From Magnolia sinica (Eukaryota; Streptophyta; Magnoliopsida; Magnoliales; Magnoliaceae), in the NCBI RefSeq assembly GCF_029962835.1, contig NC_080577.1, forward strand, positions 29,866,501 through 29,930,500: a stretch of DNA of 64,000 nt. The letters run 5' to 3'. The translations under genes were made by a program, and so were the position numbers. Below the pieces are notes generated by a model. It was not told where the DNA came from and ran no database searches. It saw only the letters and a list, made by a program, of their open reading frames with translations. Below are positions 1-10,942 of the stretch, in pieces (position 1 is the stretch's first letter; each line of letters begins with the position of its first letter).

Positions 1-260
1 TTGCATTGTTTTTCTTTTTTCCACAATAAAGTTTGCAATCTTTCAAAAAGAAAGAAACAAATGTTTGGCGACTTTTGTTACTTGTGGTCATTTGGTCAAT
101 TTGGAATGAACATAATAAAAGAATATTCAAAAACAAAGTGAAGCAGATGGAGGTTGTGTTAAGAAGGGCTTTAAGTTCAGCACCAGGGATCAACGAGCTC
201 CAAAGCAACACAAGGGTATTCATTGAAGAAGCAGAAGCTCAGAATGATGGATTACTTTAA
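1..260 (+). pseudogene. LINE reverse transcriptase C-terminal tail (fragment)
   Basis: The open frame from about 33 to 260 contains the stretch VIWSIWNEHNKRIF. This is the tryptophan- and asparagine-rich motif found after the zinc-binding reverse-transcriptase region (zf-RVT) of plant L1-type LINE polyproteins. The rest of the frame is a short charged tail ending at 258-260. Everything N-terminal to this lies outside the window or is lost, so this is the last ~75 residues of a non-LTR retrotransposon. No poly(A) tail is obvious immediately downstream. The family assignment rests on motif recognition only. Confidence 0.6.
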
Positions 261-371
261 GACCATCACCCATTATTTTGAATTTAATTTTGGTCATGTA
301 GTGTGTTTCCCTAACCTCTTGGGCCCTATCAAATACCAATTGAATCAATGTTAATAATCCAACAAAAATAA

Positions 372-665
372 TCAGAAAAAAAGAAGCAGAAGAAGAAGAA
401 GAAAAGGCCATTGAACTTCAACCCATATCAACATCCCATAAACAACAGAAATTTTAACAAAAGAAAACACAAACTCCATCTTCCGGAACTCTTCTAGCTC
501 AGTCGTCCGGGTAGTTAGGGCGATTAAGTAGGATGTAGTGGATTGGGCCTCTTGTTCAAAGAATATTGACACTTGTAAATTGTCTTCTTTTTTGGGGTTG
601 TAGCTGATTTCTTTGGCTGCATTCTTTTCTGCCTCTTGGCAGTTTTCTAATAATAGCTTTGTCAC
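372..665 (-). other. Unrecognised ORF, possible exon
   Basis: A 97-codon frame on the minus strand begins with VTKLLLENCQEAEKN if the preceding AG (TTTCTTTGAAAG on the minus strand) is a splice acceptor. It ends in a leucine/phenylalanine run encoded by a CTT/TTC-rich tract (about 372-410) that is probably low-complexity. The first half is charged and could be a coiled-coil exon. I do not recognise the family, and no partner exon was identified upstream. It may be a chance frame. Confidence 0.15.
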
Positions 666-1458
666 CTTTCAAAGAAATAATTTAAATAATTACAAAAAAC
701 AACTCAATTGAATCCTGAAGACCCATTCACAAAACTTGGACAAAAAACTAACATATCATGCTTCCCATAAATGCAAATTTCAGCCAAATCAGATTCCATA
801 ATCCACTTGGAGTTCCACATCAAAAAATTTAAGAAAGAAACTTGACTTCAAAAAGCTATGTACCATCACCAATAAATGCTAACTTAACCAAAATTCCCAA
901 TAAAATTCTCATGACCCGTTCAGTGAAACAATAGCAAAAGACACATTTACAGTAGTACAAGTAATCGAATTCATGCACCAAGTTATGAAATCATGAAAGT
1001 CACTGAACTTCATAAAACCATGTTATCAATTTTACCAGAAATTCACACAGCTAATAACAAGCCCTCAAAAACCATATTTGCTGAAGCAAATTTTTTTTTT
1101 AAACATCCAAGTCTTACTATGAGCAATCAAATTCATCTATTAAACCATAAAGCCCAAGAAACCACTGAATTTGTAGAAACCAATATACCGATCTCCTTAC
1201 AAGTGCAAAAGAGGAATAACCACCTACAACTGGCAGTGCACTACAACCAATTTTTTATGCCTTCAGAGTATCTCTTTCCAATTTTCAAAGGACCAGACTG
1301 TTATCCCGGAATGGAACAGCCCACTCACCAGAACGGCTCAGGTGACTATGAACCCATTTCTGGTAGGAAACCATTCAAACCATCCAAGTCACCGGGTCTA
1401 GCCAGTAGGGTCACTTTGTCTGGGCCAACGGCCTAAGTCAAAGGGTAAAACCTTTATT
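666..1458. other. No recognised feature
   Basis: AT-rich sequence. A 147-codon plus-strand frame (993-1436) is present, but its composition is unlike a conserved protein and it matches no family I know. I see no RNA gene or clear terminal repeats here. Confidence 0.3.
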
Positions 1459-1860
1459 TCATGCATGATCATCATCCAAACCTTGTCCCAAGTCCCAACT
1501 AATTACAGGAATCCAGTTACACCAATCCAGTCTATCACGGACCATATCCTTGGTAAAACCAGATGTTCTTAAGTCTTTTCTTACTGCCACCACCCACATC
1601 CTTTTGGACCTTCCCCTTGCCGTCTCAGAGCCTTCAACTTGAATTGACTCACACTTTGTAAGCGGGGTAGTTCTAGGTCTCCATTGCACATGGCCAAACA
1701 ATCTTAGTATACTTTCCCTTGTACTATTACCTAATGGTGCTACTCATAAGTTCCTTCGAATGCTTTCATTCCTAAATCAATCCTTGTTTCTCTTGCTACT
1801 CATCCATCTCAACATCCTCATTTCCGCTACACTCATCCTATGAACATGTTGTTCCTTGAC
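1459..1860 (-). pseudogene. RTE-like LINE C-terminus (fragment)
   Basis: The minus-strand frame 1459-1701 starts with FGHVQWRPRTTPL and continues with a GRSKRMW motif and a KDLRTSGFTKDMVRDR motif. This order (W/FGHVQRR, GRPKKTW, KDM..LGLTEEMALDR) is the standard extreme C-terminus of plant RTE-like non-LTR retrotransposons. The frame upstream (to about 1860) continues with recognisable but broken sequence. This is therefore a truncated 3' part of an element on the minus strand. No target-site duplication was found. Confidence 0.65.
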
Positions 1861-1967
1861 TGGCCAACATTCTATTCATTTGTAGTGTCACAGGTCCAAT
1901 GGGTTGGACTGCTCTGAACTGACCCAGCCACAAGAACAGGTTGTGTCCGGTCCCTCACAAGCCCAGA

Positions 1968-2400
1968 CATCAATCTTCCAACGAATACCCTGAAACTAAA
2001 AGAAGACCCACAAAATAAAAATAAAAATCCCCAATACCCATTAGCCGGAATAACACAACAACAAAAATAAAAATAAAAAATCCACACACACACAGAAAGA
2101 GAACCCAAGAAATCGACTCAACTTCAAAAACCTGCATATCAATCTTCCAACAAATGCCCAAAAACTAATAAAAGACCCGCAAAACAAATCAACCCCCCAA
2201 CACCCATTTGCAGGAACAACACCAAAAAACCCCACACACAGGCAAGTACAGTACAGAACCCAAGAAGTCGACTGAACTTCAAAAACCCACATACTTAAAT
2301 GCAAAAATACTAAGAGAAAACCCACAAAACTAATCAAAGCTTCAATACCCATTTGCAGAAACAGTACAGAACATTCAATTCTGGTGGGAAATCTAGTCCA
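1968..2400. repeat. A/C-rich minisatellite, ~160-bp unit, about 2.5 copies
   Basis: The blocks ATCAATCTTCCAAC (about 1969 and 2140), GACTGAACTTCAAAAAC-like (about 2115 and 2268) and AATACCCATTNGC (about 2033, 2198 and 2345) recur with spacings near 155-170 bp. The units are imperfect and contain ACACAC and AAAATAAAAATAAAA runs. Long minus-strand frames here arise from the biased composition and are not genes. Confidence 0.6.
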
Positions 2401-2770
2401 GGTTTCTCAGCTTGGCAGAAAGAAAGGAATTTTTAATTTTTTTTTAAATGTAAGATGGATGTGAAAAAAAAGAAAAGGAAAAAGGAGAGGTCTCATGATA
2501 CAAGATGAAAAGGCACCTGGAACGTGGTTGGAAATGAGATTCCCTCGAGACATCGCTCGACGAATTTGAGAAGTGGGGTTTCAATGACGAGCCTGCGTTT
2601 TATCGTATTTCGCTCCACAATAGAAATTGGAACGTGGATTACGTCCAGCGCGCTTGATGCTCCCTACTACCGCCAATGAAAAAGATCGCGGATGGCCTTC
2701 GATCCCGAGTAGGAAACTAGGTGGCCAAACGTGATGTTTTTTAAGAAATCTGCCTCATCTAAGACCTTCT
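2401..2770. other. No recognised feature
   Basis: The sequence includes a GC-richer patch (2520-2700) with a minus-strand frame of about 51 codons that ends near a CAG|GTG splice-like site. The frame has no ATG and is preceded by two stops. Nothing else is visible. Confidence 0.25.
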
Positions 2771-3165
2771 GTGGGGCCCACCGTGATGTAAATGGTTTAT
2801 CCACTCCGTTCAACGATTTTTTCATATCATTTTAAGACATGAACCAAAAAAGTAAGTAGGTACAAGGCTTAAGTGGACCACAAAGTGAAGATTGAACTTC
2901 CACCCTTAAAAACTTCTTGGGAGCTGGAGAAGTTTCGAATCAAGCTGATATTTGTGTTTTCACTTCATCCACGTCTACATGACCTTATTTGTAGGTTGGA
3001 TGGTAATAAAACATCACTTTGGCCCTTAGAAAGGTTTCAACGGTGGGTGTCATTATCAGTGCATCTTCCTTTGGTGTGGTCCAGGGAGCTATGGACCTAC
3101 CTCATTTTTAGTATCTGACCTTAAAATGATAGGATAAAAGCGGTGAACGGAGTGGATAAAATGGG
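2771..3165. mobile_element. MITE with long terminal inverted repeats (family 1)
   Basis: The left end TTTATCCACTCCGTTCA (2796-2812) is the exact reverse complement of TGAACGGAGTGGATAAA (3144-3160), and the inverted match continues inward (CATATCATTTTAAG against CTTAAAATGATAGG). The interior has phrases shared with the other copies at 8.3-12 kb, such as AAGCTGATATTTGTGTTTT and AAAGGTTTCAACGG. It encodes nothing. It is a nonautonomous DNA element of about 400 bp. The exact borders and TSD were not resolved. Confidence 0.75.
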
Positions 3166-3870
3166 GTAGGACGCAATCCACGTCCCATACCAAGGGTTTG
3201 GATGGCATATAAATATCAAGCGTATCCAGGATGGAAGCTTTTGATATAAGTATTTTCCTATTACCTTTCTCTTGTCATGCAGCCCACTTAGTTTTTGATC
3301 TACGGTCGTGTGTTAACATGAGTTGGTAAAATGGATGGATAGGATGGATTTCTCACAAACATCGCCCTGGCCCATCTAACTTCCAACCATACAAAACTTT
3401 CGAGTTACCTGGCACCAATTTGCAAAAGTTATTGCCTTCGAAAGTTATATAGGACCGGCTAAGGCGTCATGTGAAATCCACCGTGTCTATCACTATCTCT
3501 GACTCATGTTAGGATATGATAAAAAAATAATAATAATTAGCCAAATCTAATATTAAAATGGGCCATATTACCAATAACAATTGATGATCTTAAGGCCCAC
3601 CAAGATGTTTATATGCCATCCAAATTGGTCGTAAGGTTACTTTAATTGAGAATAACTGGAAATACGAAATTAGCCTGATCCAAAACTTATCCTGCCCTAA
3701 TAAAGGTTTTTATGGTGGGTATTCCATCCTCACTCTTTACTATAGTGTAGTCCACTTGGGTTTTGGATCCGACTCACTTATGAAATCGTGCCCTAACACG
3801 AGTCGAAGAAACTGATGGACGGGGTGGATTTCTTACAATCATCTCAGTAGGCCCCATGGAACTTCCAGCT
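3166..3870. repeat. Degenerate MITE-like repeats (family 2, two copies)
   Basis: Two related stretches (about 3180-3400 and 3570-3870) share the order GGATGGCATATAAA / CAGCCCACTT / TAACATGAGT / ATGGATGGA...GTGGATTTCT(C/T)ACAA / CCATCTAACTTCCA. The sequence GGATGGACGGGGTGGATTTC is typical of the same broad MITE families seen elsewhere in the window. Termini are unclear and no coding frame is present. Confidence 0.45.
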
Positions 3871-3929
3871 GCACAAACTTTCAACGGGTGTGGCCGAATT
3901 TGAATCGCATCCAAATCCCACCAGGCACA

Positions 3930-4130
3930 AGATACATTTGCCCTGAGGGCGTGTCTAGATTTGCGAAAAGGGTCATGAGATACATGTGCTCTAAGGGCTT
4001 ATTTGGATTTGCCCAAAGGGTGTGAAAGGAAATTCTATATCCTAAGAAACATTATTTTCGTGAAAGTGTGGGAAAGGAAATATCATTTCTAATGTTTGTT
4101 TATTAACAACATTTTCTCTAAAAAATTATA
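3930..4130. repeat. Short repeat fragment with GGATTTGC / AAAGGAAAT blocks
   Basis: The phrase '(C)TTATTTGGATTTGCCC' followed by GGAAAGGAAATATCATTT resembles the foldback element at 11960-12170 (GGAAAGGAAATGTGATTT). It is probably a decayed MITE of that family. The borders are approximate. Confidence 0.3.
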
Positions 4131-5199
4131 GTCTATATCTAAATATATGTTCGTCAGAAAATTTTATTTTACAACTTTAAGTCTCAATGTTTTAGGATGC
4201 AATACGAGCCTTATTCTAAAGGCATTTAATCAATAACTTAAATGGAATATTCATGTAACGCCTCGAAAATCGAGAGTCGAGCAAAGATCAACTCCCGAGT
4301 TATAACACATCACTTATGCAACATAGATAATAATGTTTAAATATTGTCCATATTAGTGCATTAAACATGAGTGGGATTACAATATATCAGCATGTTATAC
4401 TCCAGAGTTAATGTAAATAAGCAAGCAGAAGACTAGAATAGATATATAAAATATATGTGTGTTTCACAACCTCCAGAGTATGAACGTACTATCGGGCTGA
4501 GTATATACATATGTTTGTTTCAAAATGTACAAAATATCAAAATGTAAATGTTCAACTAATCCAGTATCCCTATAATCCCGGTAACGCAGCTCTAGGTCTA
4601 TACAGACCCGACTGAGAGCTGAACGTAGGAATACTCATCCTCGTCAAAGAAGTCTGGGTCCGTCACGTAAGCCTCAGCACAACCTACATTTAAATCAGAG
4701 TCTGGTTTATGTTTTAAAACACCATCCCATAGTGGGAATGAGTGATCAACTCAGTGGTACATAAGGCAAAGGTTAACATATTATCAATTCAGTCAAGCAG
4801 TAATGATAAAGCAATACAACAATCATATCCTAAGTACTCTTGTTAATGCAAGGATGTTATGCTGTAATGATGCATGCCCTCGCTTGCACTCTCTCAGCGA
4901 CATCATCTCACGATCGTGAATGACAAACTCCCTAAACATGCGCTTCCTCGCCAAAGCACATGCAATGCGGTATATGAACGTGTTAGCCAAGTAATTTATT
5001 AGGCTTATTCATACAGCAGGTTCGGGAAGCTAAGGTACCTCTCTTTATATCATTTACCCGAACAAGGGTCCATATAGGGTCGTCAATCCTAGTTAATCAT
5101 ATACGATAGGCAAGTTCTAGGGCATCACTCCTGATTGAAAGCAGTGGATAGGTAAGTTCATGAGTTTACACTCGAGGTCACTACGGAGAGGCTCGTCAC

Positions 5200-5876
5200 T
5201 AGGGCTGAAAGTTGGGCGGGTTGAACCCGACCGACTCGTGACCGACCCGACATTGGGTTGGGCTTGGGCAAGATGTATCAAGTCTGATCTCAAGCTTGGG
5301 CTATATAAACACCAACCCGATAAATCTTGGGTTAGGCTTGGGTTAAGGTCTTGGGTTGCCCGACCCAACCCGAACCCGAACAATATGTAAATAACTTATG
5401 AACTATAATTGAGTATGAATCGTATGTGTTGAAGACATAGGAAATTCCGGTGTTGTCGGGTCTCATTGGTCCACATCATTTCCGATGACTAAAGCTAACA
5501 AGAAATGTTGGATTTCTCTCTCCCAAATAGATTGTGTGCTACACAACACGACTTTTAAACGAGTAGTTGTCCTATATTTTAGCTTGCTTGTTTAGAATAA
5601 ATGAAGTTCTTTACGATAAATAACTACATATATAATTAATAAAATCGTAAATATAAAAAATAAGATGTGTATTAAAATATAATAAACTAATGCAATTATT
5701 AAAATATTAGCACGTATCCACCCAACCAGCCCGACCGAACCCGCTTAGGTTGGGCTTGGGTTGAGAATTCCCAACTCGAGGTTGGGTTGGGTTGGGTTAG
5801 GGTTGAGGTACAAGAACCTTGGGTTGGGTTAGGGTTGAGCACCAACCCAACCCAACCCGCCCGACTTTCAACCCTA
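5200..5876. mobile_element. hAT-type MITE inside solo LTR 1
   Basis: The left end TAGGGCTGAAAGTTGGGCGG and the right end (reverse complement TAGGGTTGAAAGTCGGGCGG) form a TIR with two mismatches over 20 bp. The 8-bp target CTCGTCAC is duplicated perfectly at 5192-5199 and 5877-5884, which is the hAT signature. The subterminal regions on both sides are dense in GGGTTGGG/CCCAACCC repeats, while the core is AT-rich. No transposase frame is present. The insertion interrupts the LTR and is therefore younger than it. Confidence 0.88.
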
Positions 5877-7224
5877 CTCGTCACCTCAGTGTAGGCCTAA
5901 TTTATACTCGAGGTTACTACGGGAGGCTCATCACGTGAACGTAAGCCGACAGCTCGAATACAGTGTCCCATACACCACCATATTCGGCTCACGAGTTTGA
6001 GTTACTCACCGGTTACTACGGGGAGGCTCGTCACCCCAACGTAGGCCGACGACTCGACCACGGTGTCCCATACACCACCATGTCCGGCTCATGAGTCTTA
6101 TCGAATCTTGGTACCATGATTGAAATGGGCTTTACATTGGTAAATGGTACCTTAGATTCAAGCAGTGGTGTCCATACATGGTAAACACACAATAGGCCAA
6201 TCGGGTTATTTAACAAGTGCGATTGGTATGAGCACACGTTGAATTGATCGGCATGGAGCACGTAAGCACTTCGCGTGGCCTAACCACTGTCGACAATCAC
6301 CGAACGGATCGGATTCATCGAACGTATCTAATGTGGCGAAACTAGTTCAGCCACTCAATCAGGAACCGTTACCGATTGCCTGGATTACGCGGTAGTCCCA
6401 AACATACTCAATTACAATGGGTAGTCACATATGTTGAACATAACAACAATTAACAATCAAATCAAATATAATTCTCATTTGAGCATTTTATCAAATACAT
6501 TGAACACATTATTATGCACATGCATTTCATCCATAAATCTCATAGTAGCAATTTATATTACATGAAGGTAATTATAGACATGGATACGATAGTTGAGAAT
6601 TTTATCTCAACACCCTTATTAAAAGCGATTCATCAAACACTTTCTTATTCAGACATTTTATCGAACACTTAGACTACATGATATTATATACACAAACTAA
6701 ATTAGTTATAGCATATATTATGGCAAATCCTTTCATAAATGAGTTGTCATACACACAACAAACATGTATTCCAGATTAATAGTCATGGTCAGCATAAATC
6801 ATAATTTCACTTTCATTTAAGCATTTCAACAAACACATAAAATGCATTTTATGTTCACATACTGCACACACATGTATAGTTTATCAGATACATCTTAACT
6901 CAGATCATATGGTAGCAATCAAGTCAGACATAAATCATTGTTGACATTGAAAGCCTTGAAAACTATAACCTGAATATTTATAGTCCGCACCTTTCGTCGG
7001 TTTGCTCGTTATGAACTTGGTTCGTACACTACGTTCATGTCTACAGCACAATGGCTACCTAAATCACGAAATAGGTTAGTTATTTCATCGATTCCTCTAT
7101 TTGGATTCCTAAAACGAAATTAGGATTAGGATTTCTTACCCAAATCGAAGTTGAAATGACTCGTGAAGCTAGATGTAAAGACAATCTAGTGCGTGTAGTC
7201 GTAAGGGAGAAACACCGCCTCGAT

Positions 7225-7311
7225 CTCCTAAACTCTCTCTCTTCTCTCTCTTAGGGTTTGGAGAAAATTCGTATGGAAAGAAAATGGGGTGGTTTAAGGT
7301 CCTTAAATAGG
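7225..7311 (-). promoter_or_regulatory. LTR promoter region of solo LTR 1
   Basis: On the minus strand CCTATTTAAGG (7301-7311) is followed about 50 bases later by a CT/GA-rich leader AACCCTAAGAGAGAGAAGAG. The other two copies show the same TATA-then-AG-rich-leader layout. It is inferred to be the U3/R border of the LTR. Confidence 0.45.
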
Positions 7312-8329
7312 CTCAGAAGTGGTGTAAATGGCTCGAGGGCCATTGTATACTTAGGTTATAGCCAAAGGGTGTATGTTTCGGGCAAATGAGACTCATTTGG
7401 AGGTCATTTCTCACCTGTGTCATGGAGTAAGTTCCTTGACCATGGATCCACATCAGGTTAAGATTTCGGTCCGATCAGATTTGTGGATCAACAATGGAGG
7501 ACCTGTATCAGTTTAACGGTTATCGTCACTTGATCAGGGTCACAAGTATACCGACATGTGTAGGAAAATTTTCCTGATCCATGAGTAAAGTTTGGTAAAA
7601 AATTGACAGTCTGAAGTCTTTAATTTCGCCCATAAGCGAATGGTCCAATTCACTTAAGTACTGGTTCATTTTCTAAAGATATTCGCGTTTCTCACACACT
7701 TTGCTCAGGGCTCAAGTTATGCGTTTCTGGAAACTATTTGGGCTCGATTTCCGTGATAGTTGTCAAGCCCAATAAGGTAGTCATAACCTTATAGTTTCGC
7801 GGTAATCGGACTTTCGACGCGCGGTCCAGGTCCGATACAGAGTTTCAATGTGCTCCTGAGAGCAACTGGGTTTTGAGATTGCTAGTAGCCTTTTAAGTAA
7901 TGTTGAGCTAGCGATTTTAACGATTTTGGGTCTTGCAGTTCGTATGGATAGTGGTTCAAGCAAATTCCACTGATCATTTGGTTTAGTACTTAATCAATTT
8001 TCGTCTAATTTCTATAGAATTCGATCCTTAGTAATTTCTGCCTGAGGTGATACTTGGGTCTTTGTATGGATTTTTCCAAGACGTTACAATTTGATATTCA
8101 CATACTAACTTATGTTCATCCTGTGAATATAATTTCTTGTGGACGGGCTCATTTAAAATGTAGAACGAGCTAATTTTTGTCCCAATACCTAACAATGAGG
8201 GACAATCCTGGTGGCTTGAGTGAATTTGACATGTAGAACACAGTAAGGCTATGCTAAACTTAATGAAAGTTATCTATGCCTTTGCAATTTTATGAAAAAA
8301 ATGGAACGTGGAGAGTTATTTCGGTGAGG

Positions 8330-8830
8330 GTGGATTACGTAAAGCTTAGGCCTAGGTGAGGACTATGGGGCCCAACTTAATACATGTATTCTATATCCAC
8401 ATTGTCCATTCATTTGGCCATGTCATTTTAGGGCATGAGTGAAAAAATAAAATAGATACAAATCTCAAGTGAACCATACCACGGGAAATAGTGTTGAATG
8501 AGCATTAAAAACTTTTTGTAGGCCACAAAAGTTTTGGATCAAGCTCATATTTATTTTTTCTCTTTATCATGTTTGTTTGACCCTATCAACAAGTTGGATG
8601 GAAAATAAACATTATGAAATCATTACACTGGCTCCTAAGAAGTTTTTAATGATGAGGCGTTCAATCACCATTGTTCCCATAATATGGTCCACATGAGATT
8701 TAGATATACTTATTTTTTATGCCCTAAAATGATATGGGAAAACAGATGGACCGCGTAGATGTAAAATACATACATCAAGGTAGGCCCAACGGAAAGGGTT
8801 GCACCATCTTGAGTCAGGCAAAGCCGCACC
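8330..8830. mobile_element. MITE family 1 copy
   Basis: Inverted ends are visible: ATCCACATTGTCCATTCATT (about 8396-8415) pairs with sequence near 8740-8760 (GGATGGACCGCGTAGAT-like), with TTTTAGGGCATGAG / TGCCCTAAAATGAT just inside. The interior contains the conserved ATCAAGCTCATATTT and AATAAACATTA blocks. It is non-coding. Confidence 0.6.
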
Positions 8831-8837
8831 TAATCCA

Positions 8838-9193
8838 CTAGGTATGCATTTGATCCACGTTGTCCATTCATTTTGCCAGTTTATTTCAGGGCATTAGTAT
8901 TTCCAAATCTCAAGTGGACCATGTTATGGGAAACAATGGTTGTTGAATGCCCATCATTAAAAGCTTTATAGGGCCACTATATAGTTTAGTTGCCATCCAA
9001 AGATCATACACCATGATAGGCATTCAATCATCACTGCTCCCGGGGGTGTGTCCAAAACATTAGCGGCCCTAAATAAGTTTTTAATAGTGGTCATTCATTC
9101 ACTACTGTTTAGGATAGTGTGCTAACCTTAGATTTGTATCCACCTCATTTTGGTGCTCATGCCATAAAGTGAGCTGAAAAATTTGGACCAACA

Positions 9194-9195
<2 letters not shown>
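8838..9195. mobile_element. Degenerate MITE family 1 copy
   Basis: This begins with TTGATCCACGTTGTCCATTC and shares AGTGGACCATGTTATGGGAAA and GTTGAATGCCCATCATTAAA with the neighbouring copies. Its right part is rearranged and ends close to the CA microsatellite. It has no coding potential. Confidence 0.45.

Positions 9196-9198
<3 letters not shown>

Positions 9199-9233
<35 letters not shown>
9199..9233. repeat. (CA)n microsatellite
   Basis: A run of about 17 uninterrupted CA units lies between two MITE copies. It is a simple length-variable repeat. Confidence 0.95.
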
Positions 9234-9234
<1 letters not shown>

Positions 9235-9235
<1 letters not shown>

Positions 9236-9735
9236 AGTGAGTAACTCACTACTCTTAGCGTACTGAGTAAACTTAGTCAGGTCCACCATGATTTATTTAT
9301 TTTATCCACTCCGTCCATACATTTTATCAGATAATTTTAGGGCTCTAAAATATTCAAATGGACCATACCATACTAAACAGTTGATTTAAACGCTACTGTT
9401 GAAAAATTCTCAGGTCGGGCCACAAAAGTTTTACATCAAGCTTATAGTTGTGTTTTCCCTTCATCCATGTCTTTGTGATCCTACGAACAGATTGGATAAC
9501 AAATAAAATCACTGTGGAACCTAACAAGGTTTCTACCAGGGAAATCATTATCCCCACTGTTTCCAGTAGTATGATCCACTTGATCTTTGGATATCCTTCA
9601 ATTTTGGGCTCAACCCCTTAAATTAGATGGAAAAATGGATAGATTGCGGGGACATATAACATAAAAAAGGTCGGCCCAACTGAGTTTAATCAGTACGGTA
9701 AGAGCGTACTTAGTAACTCAGTACGTAATCTGATT
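9235..9735. mobile_element. MITE copy M2 (GAGTAACTCA termini)
   Basis: The left end GAGTAACTCACTACTCTTAGCGTACTG and the right end GTACTTAGTAACTCAGTACG are inverted relatives. The interior again shows TTATCCACTCCGTCCATACA near the left and an inverted counterpart near the right. It is about 500 bp, non-coding, and in the same orientation as the next two copies. Confidence 0.65.
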
Positions 9736-9780
9736 TCACGTAGAACACATACGTCATGATGACCGGCCCCACAAGAAGCC

Positions 9781-10280
9781 GATTGCGTACTGAGTGACTC
9801 TCTGTAGGGTCCACTATTATTTATATATTTTATCCAATCTGTCCATACATTTTACCAGATACTTTTAGTGCGTTATCCCAAAACTGAAGCATATAGAAAG
9901 TTAAAATGGAACACACCACAGGAAACACTGGGAATTGAATGTTTACCGTTGAAAATTTCTTGGGGGCCATAGAAGTTGTGCATCAATCTTATATTTGTTT
10001 TTTCCATTCATCCATGTTTGTGTCATCTTATGAGAAGTTTGGATGACAAATAAACATCTCCGTGGGGCCTAGAAAGGTTTCAACGGTGGAAATCATTATT
10101 TCCACTGTTTCTTGTGGTATGGTCCATTTTATCTTTGGATAAGCTTCAATTTTGGGATTAACCCCTAAAATTATTTGGAAAAACGGATGGACCATTTGGA
10201 TAAACCACATAAATTCACAGTGGGCCCAACAGAGTTTACTCAGTACGATAAGAGCGAACTGAGTAACTCAGTACTCAATC
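9781..10280. mobile_element. MITE copy M3
   Basis: The termini GATTGCGTACTGAGTGACTC and (reverse complement of the right end) GATTGAGTACTGAGTTACTC match closely. The internal blocks agree with M2 and M4. It is separated from M4 only by CGATTTC. Confidence 0.7.
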
Positions 10281-10288
10281 CGATTTCG

Positions 10289-10791
10289 ATTGCATAGTGA
10301 GCAACTCACGTTTAGCGTATTGAGTAAACTCTGTGAGGCCTACCATGATTTATGTATTTTATCCTCTCCGTCCATCCATTTTAACAGATAATTATAGGGC
10401 TTGAGACCAAAAGTGAAGTATATACAATGTTAAAATGGACCACACCAAAGGAAACAATCAAAAAATTCTTGGAGGCCACGGAAGTTTTGGATCAAGATTA
10501 TATTTGTTTTTTCCTTTCATCAATGTCTATATGATCTTATGAACAGGTTGGATGACAAATAAACATCACTGTGGAGCCTAGAAAGGTTTCAACGGTGCAA
10601 ATCATTATCCGCCTTGTTTCGTGTGGTATGATACACTCGATCTTTGGATATGCTTCATTTTTGGGTTCAACCCATTAAATTAGATGTAAAAAAATGGATG
10701 GACGGCGTGGATAGACTACATACATTAAAGTTGGGCCCAACTTAGTTTACTCAGTATGAGAAGAGCATATCGAGTAACTCAAGTACGCAAT
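10289..10791. mobile_element. MITE copy M4, 9-bp flanking repeat
   Basis: This runs ATTGCATAGTGAG...ACGCAAT, with the 9-mer CCGATTTCG at 10280-10288 and again at 10792-10800. A 9-bp duplication would fit a Mutator-like (MULE) MITE. However, a related motif (ATCTGATTTCACG) also follows M2, so the motif may belong to the repeat rather than to the target. It is non-coding. Confidence 0.65.
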
Positions 10792-10942
10792 CCGATTTCG
10801 GCCCCGCAGCTTTTTCAACCCTGGCCAGCACCATGCGCGTACGGAGAAGCTACCAATGAATCCATAAAGGGTAGCGGGTTAATTAGCTGGGCCGCAGCCT
10901 CACCCAAGATGGTGTCAGTCTTTACCGTAAGGGCCCGCCTTG

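Larger units (their letters stand above)
4254..8088 (-). mobile_element. Solo LTR 1, ~3.1-kb Del/Tekay-like family
   Basis: The element runs TGTAACGCC...GACGTTACA, so its ends are inverted (TGTAACG / CGTTACA). It has no coding capacity. Without the MITE insertion at 5200-5876 its length is about 3.15 kb, close to the related elements at 18309-21425 and 25360-38745. The copies share long blocks, for example ACGTAGGCCGACGACTCGA near 6030 and the reverse complement of ACTCAGTGGTACAT near 4750. A TATA-like box and transcript-leader-like sequence near 7200-7311 read on the minus strand, which sets the orientation. Very long LTRs starting TGTAAC are known from Del/Tekay chromoviruses, and that assignment is inference. 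The flanks ATTCA and ATTTG do not form a matching 5-bp TSD. Confidence 0.65.

Noticed and set aside
993..1436. 147-codon plus-strand frame
   Set aside because: No start context, family motif or splice partner. The composition is not protein-like.
1872..2352. Three overlapping minus-strand frames rich in Phe/Val/Cys
   Set aside because: They arise from the A/C-rich minisatellite; the repeated residues follow the DNA repeat.
2520..2665. 51-codon minus-strand frame ending at CAG|GTG as a possible exon
   Set aside because: No ATG and two stops directly upstream; no family recognised.
4254..8088. Full-length retrotransposon 1
   Set aside because: No internal LTR pair, primer site or coding region. 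Its length equals one LTR of the family plus a MITE.
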